The notes under the pieces were generated by a model that saw only the letters and a program-made list of their open reading frames with translations, had not been told where the DNA came from and did not search any database. The translations under genes and the position numbers were made by a program. From positions 124,001 through 188,000 of the forward strand of contig CAMCAY010000001.1 of assembly GCA_945872815.1 (NCBI GenBank): 64,000 nucleotides of DNA, in the 5' to 3' direction. This stretch comes from Chitinophaga pinensis. Its GTDB lineage: Bacteria; Bacteroidota; Bacteroidia; Chitinophagales; Chitinophagaceae. The stretch's first letter is position 1, and every line of letters starts with the position of its first letter. This document shows, piece after piece, positions 1 to 8,800 of this stretch.

Positions 1-63
1 CCAATACCCGGTCAACGGAAGGAGCATTGCTATAATTAGCGCTATGGCAGATCTTTTATTCAA
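1..63 (-). CDS. SCO1/SenC-like copper chaperone, N-terminal fragment (partial)
   Basis: Only the first 21 codons are inside the window. They encode a short basic stretch (NKRS) followed by a hydrophobic segment (AIALIIAMLLPLTGYW), which is a membrane anchor or signal. There is no ATG; a TTG at 63 or an in-frame TTG at 81 would be the start, after an in-frame TAA. The position directly after a cytochrome oxidase operon and the shape of the N-terminus match SCO-family proteins, which deliver copper to the CuA site of subunit II. The family call is inferred from context because no CxxxC motif is in view. Confidence 0.4.
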   Translation of the reverse strand, partial: MNKRSAIALIIAMLLPLTGYW

Positions 64-124
64 CTTTATTTTTTTAAACAATTAATTGAACACTATTGTT
101 TAACGAAGTGTGTATTTATATAAA

Positions 125-154
125 AGCCATCGTTTGTTAATAGAAACGATGGCT
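125..154 (-). terminator. Hairpin after the cytochrome oxidase operon
   Basis: Perfect 11-base stem (AGCCATCGTTT at 125-135, AAACGATGGCT at 144-154) with an 8-base loop. On the minus strand it is followed by TTTTATATAAAT, so it is a plausible but weak rho-independent terminator between the oxidase operon and the SCO-like gene. Confidence 0.6.
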
Positions 155-178
155 GATTTTATTTTTTATTGTTTATTG

Positions 179-601
179 TTATTTATTTTCAGTTCCTTCG
201 GTATGTACTTGTTCTATTTGATTTGACGTACTTCCTGCATTTGTGTTTCTAAGATTTTTCCAACTGTTTCCATCCGCAAGAAATGCAATGATAAACCAAA
301 CAAACAATACCAATGGCACAACTATTGTCATAATAAAATTTCTGATTTCGTCACCAAGGTGCATAAACACAGAAACGATGTAATAAGCCTTTGCTAATGT
401 AAGAATTGCTATAGCACATTTTGTTGATAGAACAGCAACATAACCCAACTCTCCGTTTTTTGCATATAAAAAATATCCTAAAGCCAATTCAATTATTGTT
501 AAAAAAGACAATACCCAAAATATTTTCCAGATTTTTCCTGTTCCTCCAGAATGATCGGGATGAAATGTAACTTCCGGATTATCGATGTGTGGTGATGACA
601 T
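179..601 (-). CDS. Cytochrome c oxidase subunit IV family protein
   Basis: Small three-helix membrane protein (140 residues from the ATG at 601, beginning MSSPHID). Helices lie roughly at residues 24-45, 54-80 and 90-112. This is the shape of the prokaryotic COX4 family, an accessory subunit that packs against subunit III of haem-copper oxidases. It is the last gene of the act-cox operon, 42 bases after coxC. The reading frame runs open to 643, but the added 14 residues are Lys-rich and come from an AT-rich intergenic repeat, so the ATG at 601 is preferred. Length and position support the call; the sequence family itself is weakly conserved. Confidence 0.8.
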   Translation of the reverse strand: MSSPHIDNPEVTFHPDHSGGTGKIWKIFWVLSFLTIIELALGYFLYAKNGELGYVAVLSTKCAIAILTLAKAYYIVSVFMHLGDEIRNFIMTIVVPLVLFVWFIIAFLADGNSWKNLRNTNAGSTSNQIEQVHTEGTENK

Positions 602-606
602 AATTA

Positions 607-641
607 TTTTACTTTTTAATTTTTTAACTTTTAAATTTTTC
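607..641. repeat. AT-rich ACTTTTAAATTTTT-type intergenic repeat, copy 1
   Basis: Low-complexity run built from ACTTTTTAAT and ACTTTTAAATTTTT units. Similar runs occur at 8751-8800 and 28391-28422, always between genes. It extends the downstream reading frame artificially with Lys and Leu codons. Confidence 0.5.
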
Positions 642-643
642 AA

Positions 644-1525
644 TTAAACCAAATAAAAACAAAGGAACACAAATACCCATACCAAATCTACAAAGTGCCA
701 ATATAAACCAGCCTTTTCAATCATTTCATAGTGACCTCTTTGATCAAAGTGCCCCAATTTAGTTTTAATGTACATTACTATGTTTATTATTACTCCGCTG
801 AATACATGGAATCCATGAAAGCCGGTAATTCCAAAAAAGTACCCGCCGAAGGCAATGGGGCCGCTATGTGTAGCATGTAATCCAGATGCGGAAATTTGAC
901 TGATCAACTCTTGATTAGTCAACTCACTCAAATTATGATGAGCTGATTCTGCTCCATGATGTAAAGTAGAAGCAATGGCAACAAGTCCTTCGTGAGATGT
1001 TTTTTGTAAAGCAGCCATCATTGTGCCATGTTCTAATTCGGCTCCCCATGGATTCATTTTTACTGTTGTAGGAATTACTCCAAGCGTTCCATCAGTCAAT
1101 AAAGCAACATGTTCTCCAGTTAGCAAGTGAGTCCATTCCCAGGCCTGACAGCCTAAAAATGCCAGCCCGCCAATGATGGTCATAATCATAAACTTCTCTA
1201 CTCCTTTTCTGTTCATTTGGTGACCTTCATGAACAGCCAACACCATTGTAACTGAGCTGAAGATTAGTATAAATGTCATCAAACTAACAAATGCCAAAGG
1301 CAAGTTCGCATGCCCGGCAAATGGAAAAGAATTAAAAACATGATTGGGGTCTGCCCAATGGTTAACGCTGAATCTGATGGTGCCATAGCTAATCAGAAAT
1401 GCTCCAAAAGTAAAAGCATCGCTCATTAAAAAGTACCACATCATTACTTTGCCATAGTTGACATTGAATGGACTTTTACCTCCACTCCACCATTTTGTTC
1501 CCGAAGGAATAGCTGCTGAACTCAT
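644..1525 (-). CDS. Cytochrome c oxidase subunit III (CoxC-like), long form
   Basis: Multi-helix membrane subunit III of an aa3-type cytochrome c oxidase, 293 residues. Visible family features are FLISYGTIRF near the N-terminus and the C-terminal YWHFVDLVWVFVFLCFYL, which is the typical last-helix signature. Between the third and fourth helices there is a soluble insertion of about 70 residues (roughly 130-215) that is absent from the shorter paralogue next door. The gene follows the second subunit III gene after a 96-base gap that holds a palindrome. Subunit III stabilises the catalytic subunit and helps to keep its proton uptake active; it carries no redox centre. Confidence 0.93.
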   Translation of the reverse strand: MSSAAIPSGTKWWSGGKSPFNVNYGKVMMWYFLMSDAFTFGAFLISYGTIRFSVNHWADPNHVFNSFPFAGHANLPLAFVSLMTFILIFSSVTMVLAVHEGHQMNRKGVEKFMIMTIIGGLAFLGCQAWEWTHLLTGEHVALLTDGTLGVIPTTVKMNPWGAELEHGTMMAALQKTSHEGLVAIASTLHHGAESAHHNLSELTNQELISQISASGLHATHSGPIAFGGYFFGITGFHGFHVFSGVIINIVMYIKTKLGHFDQRGHYEMIEKAGLYWHFVDLVWVFVFLCFYLV

Positions 1526-1590
1526 ATTTATTAAGAATTAACTTATTTATTTAAATTCAAAAATTAAAATATTCCGCTTTCAAAACCTTT

Positions 1591-1610
1591 CCCATGGTTA
1601 AAACCATGGG
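1591..1610. repeat. Short REP-like palindrome between the two subunit III genes
   Basis: CCCATGGTT at 1591-1599 and AACCATGGG at 1602-1610 form a perfect 9-base stem with a 2-base loop, followed by CTACATTT. There is no T-run, so it is not a standard terminator. It looks like a repetitive extragenic palindrome, but only this one copy was seen here. Confidence 0.5.
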
Positions 1611-1621
1611 CTACATTTACG

Positions 1622-2188
1622 TTACTTAATCATCACCAAAAAGATCAACAAATAAATCCACAACACATCAACAAAGTGCCAATAAGTACTGATAAGTTCT
1701 ACGGGGACAGCACTATATATTTTCTTCTTAGTTCCGAATGCTTTCAGTGACATAACCATTAATGTTACAACTCCGCCCAATACGTGAACAGCATGTAAAC
1801 CAACAATCACGTAAAGGAACGAGTAGGAAACACTGGCTTGTAATGTCATGCCAGCATTCCAAAATTCTCTGAAACCAAAATACTGCATAGTTATAAAAAG
1901 AACTCCCAGCAACATGGTAATAAACATTCCCTTTCTGTACTTTTCCATCAATCTATGTTTGAAAGACTTCTGTGAAAAATGCAATGTAAAACTGCTTAGC
2001 AAAATGATTCCCGTGCTGTACCAAAATAAAACAGGTATTTCAAATGTCTGCCAATTGGCCTGATTGCGCTTTACAATATAGGCACTTGTTAATCCGGCAA
2101 ACATCATTACAATACTTCCTATGGCCACCCATAAAGTAAATTTATGAGGGTGAATTTTATTTTTAGTTTGTATCAACTCTGTTTCCAT
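1622..2188 (-). CDS. Cytochrome c oxidase subunit III family protein, short form
   Basis: 188-residue, five-helix relative of subunit III. The last helix has the same STYWHFVDVLWIYLLIFL signature as the neighbouring coxC, and GLHAVHVLGGVV matches the conserved His-containing segment of the family. Two adjacent subunit III genes, one short and one long, are common in Bacteroidota oxidase operons. It lies 26 bases after ctaB in the same operon. It probably forms part of the oxidase membrane bundle; whether both copies occur in one complex cannot be told from sequence. Confidence 0.92.
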   Translation of the reverse strand: METELIQTKNKIHPHKFTLWVAIGSIVMMFAGLTSAYIVKRNQANWQTFEIPVLFWYSTGIILLSSFTLHFSQKSFKHRLMEKYRKGMFITMLLGVLFITMQYFGFREFWNAGMTLQASVSYSFLYVIVGLHAVHVLGGVVTLMVMSLKAFGTKKKIYSAVPVELISTYWHFVDVLWIYLLIFLVMIK

Positions 2189-2214
2189 AATAAAACACTA
2201 TTCATTTTAAGAGC

Positions 2215-3123
2215 CTATGCTTTGTTGGCGTATAAACTCAAAAAAACAATCATTAAATAAAAATAAGAACTAAACATTACTCTTCTTGCCGATGGCACAT
2301 CCATTTTTATAAACAACACAACACTTGTATAAACCATAAACAAATTACAGGCCAACAAAATCCACATACTGACCATGCCGCTTATTTGATAAATATAAGG
2401 CAACAAGCCTACGGGTATCATCAATGTACTATATACAATTGTCTGAATTGCTGTAAACTTTGTCGGGCCTTTATCGCTTGGCAATAACTTAAATCCTGCT
2501 GTGCTATAATCTTTGTGAGCCACCCAAGCAATTGCCCAGAAGTGTGGAAACTGCCAAAGGAATTGGATTAAAAATAACACCCAACCTCCTGTCCAGTTTT
2601 TATCAACGTTATCTCCAAAACTTGCAACCCAACCAATCAAACAAGGTAACGCTCCAGGAATAGCACCCACTAATACTGCTACTGAATTTACTTTTTTCAG
2701 TGGCGTATAAATGAATCCATACAATACTAAACTAAGTAGGCTTAAACAAGCCGCTTCAATACTAAACAAATACATGATGTATAACCCCAACATTCCTGAA
2801 ACAGCTGCAAATACCCAGGCTTCCTTCGCCGACATTCTGCCGCTGGCAACTGGTCTTACTGCTGTTCTTTTCATCATGGCATCAGTATCTTTTTCAAGAA
2901 TCTGATTGATAGTATTTGCAGAACCTGTCACTAACATGCCTCCGGCGAAAAGTAAAAGAACTGATATCAGATCAAATCTGATGTTTGGTGCAAGAAGGTA
3001 ACTGATTACCGTACTAAACACTACCATAAAACTCAACGTGAACTTGATTAATAAAAAATAATCTTTCACTTTACTTGCCAACACAAACGATGTTGAGTTG
3101 TTGATGGTGTTTTTTTCCTGCAC
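2215..3123 (-). CDS. ctaB: Protohaem IX farnesyltransferase (haem O synthase)
   Basis: Membrane prenyltransferase that adds a farnesyl group to haem B, giving haem O, the precursor of the haem A used by the adjacent oxidase. The protein has 302 residues and about eight helices. The diphosphate-binding motif of the UbiA family is plain at about residues 74-90 (NQILEKDTDAMMKRTAVRP), and the second conserved loop HKDYSTAGFKLLP is near residue 204. The gene starts 6 bases after coxA ends, so the two are co-translated or nearly so. The length is normal for the family. Confidence 0.96.
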   Translation of the reverse strand: MQEKNTINNSTSFVLASKVKDYFLLIKFTLSFMVVFSTVISYLLAPNIRFDLISVLLLFAGGMLVTGSANTINQILEKDTDAMMKRTAVRPVASGRMSAKEAWVFAAVSGMLGLYIMYLFSIEAACLSLLSLVLYGFIYTPLKKVNSVAVLVGAIPGALPCLIGWVASFGDNVDKNWTGGWVLFLIQFLWQFPHFWAIAWVAHKDYSTAGFKLLPSDKGPTKFTAIQTIVYSTLMIPVGLLPYIYQISGMVSMWILLACNLFMVYTSVVLFIKMDVPSARRVMFSSYFYLMIVFLSLYANKA

Positions 3124-3129
3124 TCTGTA

Positions 3130-4932
3130 TTAATGTTTACTTTCATCCGCACCTACTGGTACATCCTGCGGAATAAAATCTTTTCCATCTTTTGAATAAT
3201 CATACGGCCAACGGTGAACTTCCGGAATATTTCCAGGCCAGTTTCCATGTCCCGGACGTATTGGAGTAGTCCACTCCAATGTATTTGCGTTCCAAGGATT
3301 TTGATCCTTCACTTTTCTCCCTTTCCAAATGCTGTAAAAGAAATTAATTACAAATAGTATTTGTACAGCGAAAACAATCAAAGCTACAACGCTGATAAAT
3401 TCATTTAATCCGCCGAACATTTTAAATGATTCCCAGTTGGAGAAATCATAATAACGGCGAGGCATACCCGCTAATCCTTCGTAGTGCATTGGCCAAAATA
3501 TCAAATAAGCACCGATAATTGTCACCCAAAAGTGGATATATGCTAAGGTGTTGTTTAAATAACGTCCAAACATCTTAGGATACCAATGGTAAACTCCTGC
3601 AAACATTCCGAAGAACGAAGCAACACCCATTACTATATGAAAGTGCGCAATTACAAAATAAGTATCATGCAAGTGAATATCCAATGCTGAGTTTCCTAAA
3701 AATATTCCTGTAAGACCTCCGCTGATGAACAAACTTACAAATCCTATTGCAAACAACATGGCAGGGGTAAATCTTATGTTTGCTTTCCACAATGTAGTAA
3801 GCCAGTTGAATACTTTAATGGCAGAAGGAACGGCAATCAATAATGTTAACAATACAAATACAGATCCAAGAAAAGGATTCAATCCTGTAACAAACATGTG
3901 ATGTGCCCACACTAAAAATGCCAATATCGTAATTGCGAACAAGGATGCCACCATTGCCATGTAACCGAAAATCGGCTTGCGGCTGTTAACAGAAAGTATT
4001 TCTGAAGACATTCCCATTGCAGGCAATAAAATGATGTATACTTCTGGGTGACCTAAGAACCAAAACAAATGCTGAAATAAAATAGCGCTTCCGCCTTCAT
4101 TTGGCAAAATTTTTCCTGCTACAACTATATCACTCAAGTAGAAACTGGTTCCCAAATTTCTATCAAACAATAACAATATTGCTCCTGATAATAAAACCGG
4201 GAATGACAATACCCCTAATACGGCTGTAAAAAACAATGCCCAAATGGTTAATGGCATTCTGGTCATGCTCATACCTTTTGTACGCATGTTTAATATTGTG
4301 GTAATGTAATTCAATCCACCCAATAATGACGACACAATAAACATAGCCATGCTTATCAACCACAAATCCATTCCGATTTTACTTCCCATAGATGCATCAC
4401 CCAACGCACTTAACGGAGGGTAGATTGTCCAACCGCCACTTGCGGGTCCTGTTTGTACAAACAAAGATGCCATCATTATAACTGATGCTAAAAAGAAAAA
4501 CCAATAGCTTAGCATGTTTAACATGGGGGAAGCCATGTCTCTTGCTCCAATTTGAAGAGGTATTAAAAAGTTAGCGAAGGTTCCACTCAATCCGGCCGTT
4601 AGTACGAAGAATACCAATATTGTTCCATGCATGGTAACCAATGCGTAATAAAACTCTGGTTGCAGCTTTCCTCCTTTTGCCCAATGACCCAATAAATCTT
4701 CCAACCAAGGATAGGTTGATTCAGGATTACCTAATTGCAAACGGAATATTACAGAAAACAAACCACCAATGATTGCCCATATAATGCCCGTTACCAAAAA
4801 TTGTTTCGCAATCGTTTTGTGGTCCTGGCTAAACACATATTTTGTAATGAATGTCTCATGATGTTGATGCTCATGATGTGCATCTCCATGTCCTTGATGG
4901 TGTGTTGCTGATTCTAACGTTACTGTACTCAT
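3130..4932 (-). CDS. coxA: Cytochrome c oxidase subunit I
   Basis: Catalytic subunit of the aa3-type terminal oxidase, 600 residues and about 12 helices. The haem-copper signatures are intact: GHPEVYIILLPAMG contains the CuB His and the cross-linked Tyr, and HLHDTYFVIAHFHIV contains the haem a3 and haem a ligands. The N-terminus is rich in histidine (eight His between residues 11 and 25) before the first helix. The enzyme reduces oxygen to water with electrons from cytochrome c and pumps protons. It lies 23 bases after coxB. Start ATG at 4932, clear. Confidence 0.98.
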   Translation of the reverse strand: MSTVTLESATHHQGHGDAHHEHQHHETFITKYVFSQDHKTIAKQFLVTGIIWAIIGGLFSVIFRLQLGNPESTYPWLEDLLGHWAKGGKLQPEFYYALVTMHGTILVFFVLTAGLSGTFANFLIPLQIGARDMASPMLNMLSYWFFFLASVIMMASLFVQTGPASGGWTIYPPLSALGDASMGSKIGMDLWLISMAMFIVSSLLGGLNYITTILNMRTKGMSMTRMPLTIWALFFTAVLGVLSFPVLLSGAILLLFDRNLGTSFYLSDIVVAGKILPNEGGSAILFQHLFWFLGHPEVYIILLPAMGMSSEILSVNSRKPIFGYMAMVASLFAITILAFLVWAHHMFVTGLNPFLGSVFVLLTLLIAVPSAIKVFNWLTTLWKANIRFTPAMLFAIGFVSLFISGGLTGIFLGNSALDIHLHDTYFVIAHFHIVMGVASFFGMFAGVYHWYPKMFGRYLNNTLAYIHFWVTIIGAYLIFWPMHYEGLAGMPRRYYDFSNWESFKMFGGLNEFISVVALIVFAVQILFVINFFYSIWKGRKVKDQNPWNANTLEWTTPIRPGHGNWPGNIPEVHRWPYDYSKDGKDFIPQDVPVGADESKH

Positions 4933-4955
4933 TGTGTTGATGGATTAATGCTTTA

Positions 4956-6011
4956 TTAATTTATTGCAGCAGCTTGTGCTAATGGCTTTGCAGTTGACGA
5001 ATCTGTTGTTTGTTCTTTTATTGGATTTTTATCCGGAAACAAAGTGAAATATTCAGGCTTTTGTGAAGCAAGCCATTTGTTGTAATCTTCTTCGGACTCT
5101 ACTATAATGACACCACGCATTGAAAAGTGTCCTTTGCCACACATTTGATCACAGCTAATTTCATAAACAAAATTCGGATTGCCTGTCCTCTTCTTCATCT
5201 CTTCAGTAGTGTATTTTGGTGTAAACCATAGTGTAGTAGGAATTCCGGGTACAGCGTCCATTTTCATTCTAAAGTGAGACAACCCCACGTCATGAATTAC
5301 ATCCATAGCATTGATAACTAATTTTACCGGTTTACCTACTGGTAAATGCATATCTGTTGTATGCAAATCATCCCAACTTTCTGGATCTTCGAAATCTACT
5401 GCCAATGTATTTCCTGATGGCTGATTGTATAATTTATAACTTTTCTTCCCAAGTTTTCCATCCTTTCCGGGATATCTCATATCCCATGCAAACTGATGGC
5501 CTGTTATTTCTACCAACACTGCGTCTTTAGGCGCATCACTGGTTACTTTAAACCAAAACTTCAAACCAAAAACTATTAGTATAGTCAGAAATATAGCAGG
5601 AACAGTAGTCCACAATAATTCTAATTTGTTATTGTGCGGAAAATAAAATGCTTTTTTACCTTCTTGCTCTTGGTATTTAAATGTAAACCAAAATAGTAAA
5701 ACCTGTGTTATCACAAAAACGACACCCGTAACGGCAATTGTGATATACAACATCAAATCGATTTTTTCTCCTTCAACAGATGCAGATCCTTGTGGAAACA
5801 ATGTTTTACCATAATACAACTCATTACAATACCAGGCACCTATCAATCCCAGTATCAAAAAAGATATCAATAAAAATCCATTGATTTTATTGTTTTGCTT
5901 TCTTGATTTGGCTTCCCCTTTTAATATGCTTACATACTCGCTAGCTCTGGCGATCTGAAAAATCACTATAAAAATTATTACTACAATTGCAATAAAATAA
6001 AAGTCCTTCAT
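4956..6011 (-). CDS. coxB: Cytochrome c oxidase subunit II
   Basis: Electron entry subunit of the oxidase, 351 residues. It has three hydrophobic segments (about residues 3-20, 46-63 and 90-112, then a further one near 130-150) followed by a cupredoxin domain. The CuA ligands are visible: HDVGLSHFRMKMDAVPG and CDQMCGKGHFSMRG, giving Cys-x3-Cys-x3-His. There is no C-terminal cytochrome c domain, so electrons must come from a separate donor, here probably the adjacent alternative complex III. The Ala/Thr-rich tail after residue 325 is variable. Confidence 0.97.
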   Translation of the reverse strand: MKDFYFIAIVVIIFIVIFQIARASEYVSILKGEAKSRKQNNKINGFLLISFLILGLIGAWYCNELYYGKTLFPQGSASVEGEKIDLMLYITIAVTGVVFVITQVLLFWFTFKYQEQEGKKAFYFPHNNKLELLWTTVPAIFLTILIVFGLKFWFKVTSDAPKDAVLVEITGHQFAWDMRYPGKDGKLGKKSYKLYNQPSGNTLAVDFEDPESWDDLHTTDMHLPVGKPVKLVINAMDVIHDVGLSHFRMKMDAVPGIPTTLWFTPKYTTEEMKKRTGNPNFVYEISCDQMCGKGHFSMRGVIIVESEEDYNKWLASQKPEYFTLFPDKNPIKEQTTDSSTAKPLAQAAAIN

Positions 6012-6091
6012 TGGTATATTTTTTTTCTTCTGAAATCCCTGTAATCGGATTTATAAAAGTTGTTTTTCTATTGGTTCTTAAAATAATTCTC

Positions 6092-7351
6092 TTATGTATG
6101 GTGAATCATACTCTCTTTCAAGAAAGGGTGATTCTTTGCTGTCAGTGGATGTTTGGTAAAATATCTTCCAACTCCCAACATTATTAATCCTATAAACAAT
6201 GCCGCAATTCCAAATTCAAATGGCATCATTTCTGCGTGATCTTTCATTGTGCCGGGCATTACCATTTGATAAAAATCAATCCAGTGGCCGAAAATGATAA
6301 CAACAGCCATTACCGTTATCAATGTCCAATTTCTCTTAGCGCCTTTTTTCATCAATATCAACAATGGACATAAAAAGTTGAGAACGAGATTAAGAAAGAA
6401 TAAAAAATGATAGGGGCCAGACTTATCTGCTGTACCAATTCTTTCGATAAAATATTTTGTCTCTTCCGGTTGATTACTATACCAAATCAACATGTATTGA
6501 GAGAACCACAAATAGGTCCAAAATACAGAGAAGGCAAACATGAACTTACCTACGTCATGCAAATGTTCTTCAGTTACATATTCCAATTGTCCCCTGTTTT
6601 TAAGAAAAATAATAAAAAGAGCAACCAGCGACATTCCAGAAACAAATGTGCTTGCAAATGTGTACCAGCTAAACATGGTGCTGTACCAATGCGCATCAAT
6701 ACTCATGATCCATAACCAAGGAATGGTTGACGCTACGGACAAACCAAAGAAAACAGCATATAAAGATGCCCATACGGTATTTTTCCAAATCCATTTTTTT
6801 CCTGTTTCATAATCCATAGTGCCGTGCTTATCAGACTCAAGACTCATGCTGCGCATTTTGCGACCCAACAACCACCACATTACAATTGCAATAGCAGACC
6901 AGATTGTAAAGAATTTGGGATTTAAAAATCCACTCTTGCCGTTTAATATAGGATCTTTTGCTACTGCGGCTTTATCTAACCAATGATAAATATCTGTACG
7001 ACCACCCCAAACAATACCCATCAATACAAGGAATGTAATAATTCCCAACATGGGTACTACACTTGAAATTGCTTCAGGAACTCTTCTTAAGGCAACCTGC
7101 CAGCCTCCCATGGCCATAGTAGTAACGCATATAAAAAACATAGAGGCATTTACTACTAGTAACCAATACGCGCTGTTTTGTAACAACACCGCCCAGAAGC
7201 GAGTGCTATTAACATGGTCGCCCCCCTCATGAGATACAGGTGCAAAAGGATGAAACATGATAAACCCATAGAGCAAAGCCACTACTCCGGCTATGATTAA
7301 TCCCCATGTCCATTTTTTATAACTGCCCGGTAATTCAAATTGGTTATTCAT
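6092..7351 (-). CDS. actF: Alternative complex III subunit ActF (quinol:cytochrome c oxidoreductase, NrfD-like)
   Basis: Ten-helix membrane protein of 419 residues, last act gene before the cox genes. It belongs to the NrfD/PsrC-like fold and is a paralogue of ActC. In alternative complex III the two NrfD-like subunits embed the complex and handle menaquinol. Typical segments are WLWIMSIDAHWYSTMFSWY near the middle and FWTYLWFSQYMLIWYSNQPEET, both conserved in ActF proteins. It is 59 bases after actE and 80 bases before coxB. The first ATG, at 7351, is followed by NNQFELPG as in relatives. Confidence 0.93.
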   Translation of the reverse strand: MNNQFELPGSYKKWTWGLIIAGVVALLYGFIMFHPFAPVSHEGGDHVNSTRFWAVLLQNSAYWLLVVNASMFFICVTTMAMGGWQVALRRVPEAISSVVPMLGIITFLVLMGIVWGGRTDIYHWLDKAAVAKDPILNGKSGFLNPKFFTIWSAIAIVMWWLLGRKMRSMSLESDKHGTMDYETGKKWIWKNTVWASLYAVFFGLSVASTIPWLWIMSIDAHWYSTMFSWYTFASTFVSGMSLVALFIIFLKNRGQLEYVTEEHLHDVGKFMFAFSVFWTYLWFSQYMLIWYSNQPEETKYFIERIGTADKSGPYHFLFFLNLVLNFLCPLLILMKKGAKRNWTLITVMAVVIIFGHWIDFYQMVMPGTMKDHAEMMPFEFGIAALFIGLIMLGVGRYFTKHPLTAKNHPFLKESMIHHT

Positions 7352-7410
7352 TTAAATATTCTTTATGTTTTATTATACGTAGAGTTCTGAGAACCTTGTT
7401 TGTTTATTAT

Positions 7411-8034
7411 TTACTTCGTTTTAGTACTGTCTGTTGCGCTTGCAGGTTTTGGTTGCAATGTGCGAATGTATTTTACCATCATCCAGCGTTGGTTTCTATC
7501 TAATTGTGAAGCATAGCTTCCCATGTTATTTTTTCCGTAGGTAATGGAATGAAACATGGTTCCATCCGCCATCTTAATATAATTATCCAGTGTCAAATTT
7601 GCAATACCTCCAATTTTTCCTGAAGTGGAAATAGGACCATTTCCTGCTCCTTTTTCTCCGTGACAAATCGCGCAATTGATATTAAATAATCGTCCGGCTT
7701 CTTTTAAATCTGCTGCTGAAATACTGTCCAATGGATTTTTTACCATTGCGCTCATTTTATACCCATTGCTGTCATTAGGCAATGTATATGGGAACAATTC
7801 TCCTCTTTTGATTGTACCTGTTACTGGTTTATTATCATAATATATTTTACTGCTGCCTCTCATTGATTGATCGCCGGTAAACAACGATGAGTCTATTTCT
7901 GCATAGGTTTCATAAGCGCGGCTATATGTCATGTCCGGCATATAAATTTTACCTGGCTCACGCTTACTGTCGCAACTAACAAATGCTAAAGACATTGTTA
8001 ATACCACTACCGATAATGTTGCAATTTTTTTCAT
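7411..8034 (-). CDS. actE: Alternative complex III subunit ActE, monohaem cytochrome c lipoprotein
   Basis: 207-residue exported cytochrome. The signal peptide ends in a lipobox (LAFVSC, Cys at residue 21), so it should be lipid anchored. One CAICH motif binds haem c near residue 120, and a Met ligand is likely in the following DGTMFHSITYGKNNMGSY stretch. In alternative complex III this subunit passes electrons from the multihaem ActA towards the oxidase. It is 53 bases after actD. The C-terminal tail (KPASATDSTKTK) is low in complexity. Confidence 0.93.
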   Translation of the reverse strand: MKKIATLSVVVLTMSLAFVSCDSKREPGKIYMPDMTYSRAYETYAEIDSSLFTGDQSMRGSSKIYYDNKPVTGTIKRGELFPYTLPNDSNGYKMSAMVKNPLDSISAADLKEAGRLFNINCAICHGEKGAGNGPISTSGKIGGIANLTLDNYIKMADGTMFHSITYGKNNMGSYASQLDRNQRWMMVKYIRTLQPKPASATDSTKTK

Positions 8035-8087
8035 ACTTTACTATTATATCATCCCTAAGGGACTATTTTCTATTAACTGTTAAACTC

Positions 8088-8684
8088 TTACTGATTGATA
8101 TCCTTTACTTCTTTATAAAGCTTTTGTTCTCTGTCATATCTCCCAATCCACCAGCCAGTTTCTGCATGCTGAACATTGATTTCTTTAGCTCCGGCTTTTT
8201 CTAAAAAACTTTGTACTTCCGCATCATTTGTTTTATCTGTACATTCTATAGCCATTACAAAAAGATCATCCGTTGCTCTTGGGTGAAAATGATGCTTCTT
8301 TACAAATGGCGACAACTGACATAAATAGCAAAATGTCAACACCATTCCTACAGCAGAAAACAACACCGTTAATTCAAAAGTGATTGGAATCCATGCCGGC
8401 AATGCGAAATGCGGCTTACCACCAATATTCAAAGGCCAGTCTTTTGTAAACACCCAACTCATAAAGCTAAGTGCGGTAGTTGTTCCGGTGATTGCATAAA
8501 TAAACCCCGCAGAGTGAAGACTTGTTTCTCTTAATCCCATGGCATGATCCAAACCATGAACAGGAAACGGCGTGTACACATCATGGATTTTATATCCTTG
8601 CTTACGAACACTTTTTACCGCGGGAAACAAAACCGCTTCGTCATCAAAAGAACCAACTACAAATTTTTTTATTCCTCCAGCCAT
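8088..8684 (-). CDS. actD: Alternative complex III subunit ActD (DUF3341)
   Basis: 198 residues, DUF3341 family, with two transmembrane helices at about residues 59-80 and 100-125. The N-terminal soluble domain contains the family pattern around DVYTPFPVHGLDHAMGL. ActD helps to hold the membrane part of alternative complex III together and has no cofactor. It is encoded between actC and actE as in other Bacteroidota operons. Confidence 0.93.
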   Translation of the reverse strand: MAGGIKKFVVGSFDDEAVLFPAVKSVRKQGYKIHDVYTPFPVHGLDHAMGLRETSLHSAGFIYAITGTTTALSFMSWVFTKDWPLNIGGKPHFALPAWIPITFELTVLFSAVGMVLTFCYLCQLSPFVKKHHFHPRATDDLFVMAIECTDKTNDAEVQSFLEKAGAKEINVQHAETGWWIGRYDREQKLYKEVKDINQ

Positions 8685-8750
8685 AAATTTTATTTTTAGA
8701 TAAAACCAAAAGTGAAAAATATAAATTCAAAAAATTAGCTTTATTATTTT

Positions 8751-8800
8751 TTTACTTTTAAATTTTTACTTTTAAATTATTTAAATTTCTACTTTTTATT
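8751..8800. repeat. AT-rich ACTTTTAAATTTTT-type intergenic repeat, copy 2
   Basis: Tandem-like run of TTTACTTTTAAATTTTTACTT units in the 116-base gap between actC and actD. It resembles the runs at 607-641 and 28391-28422. Confidence 0.5.
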
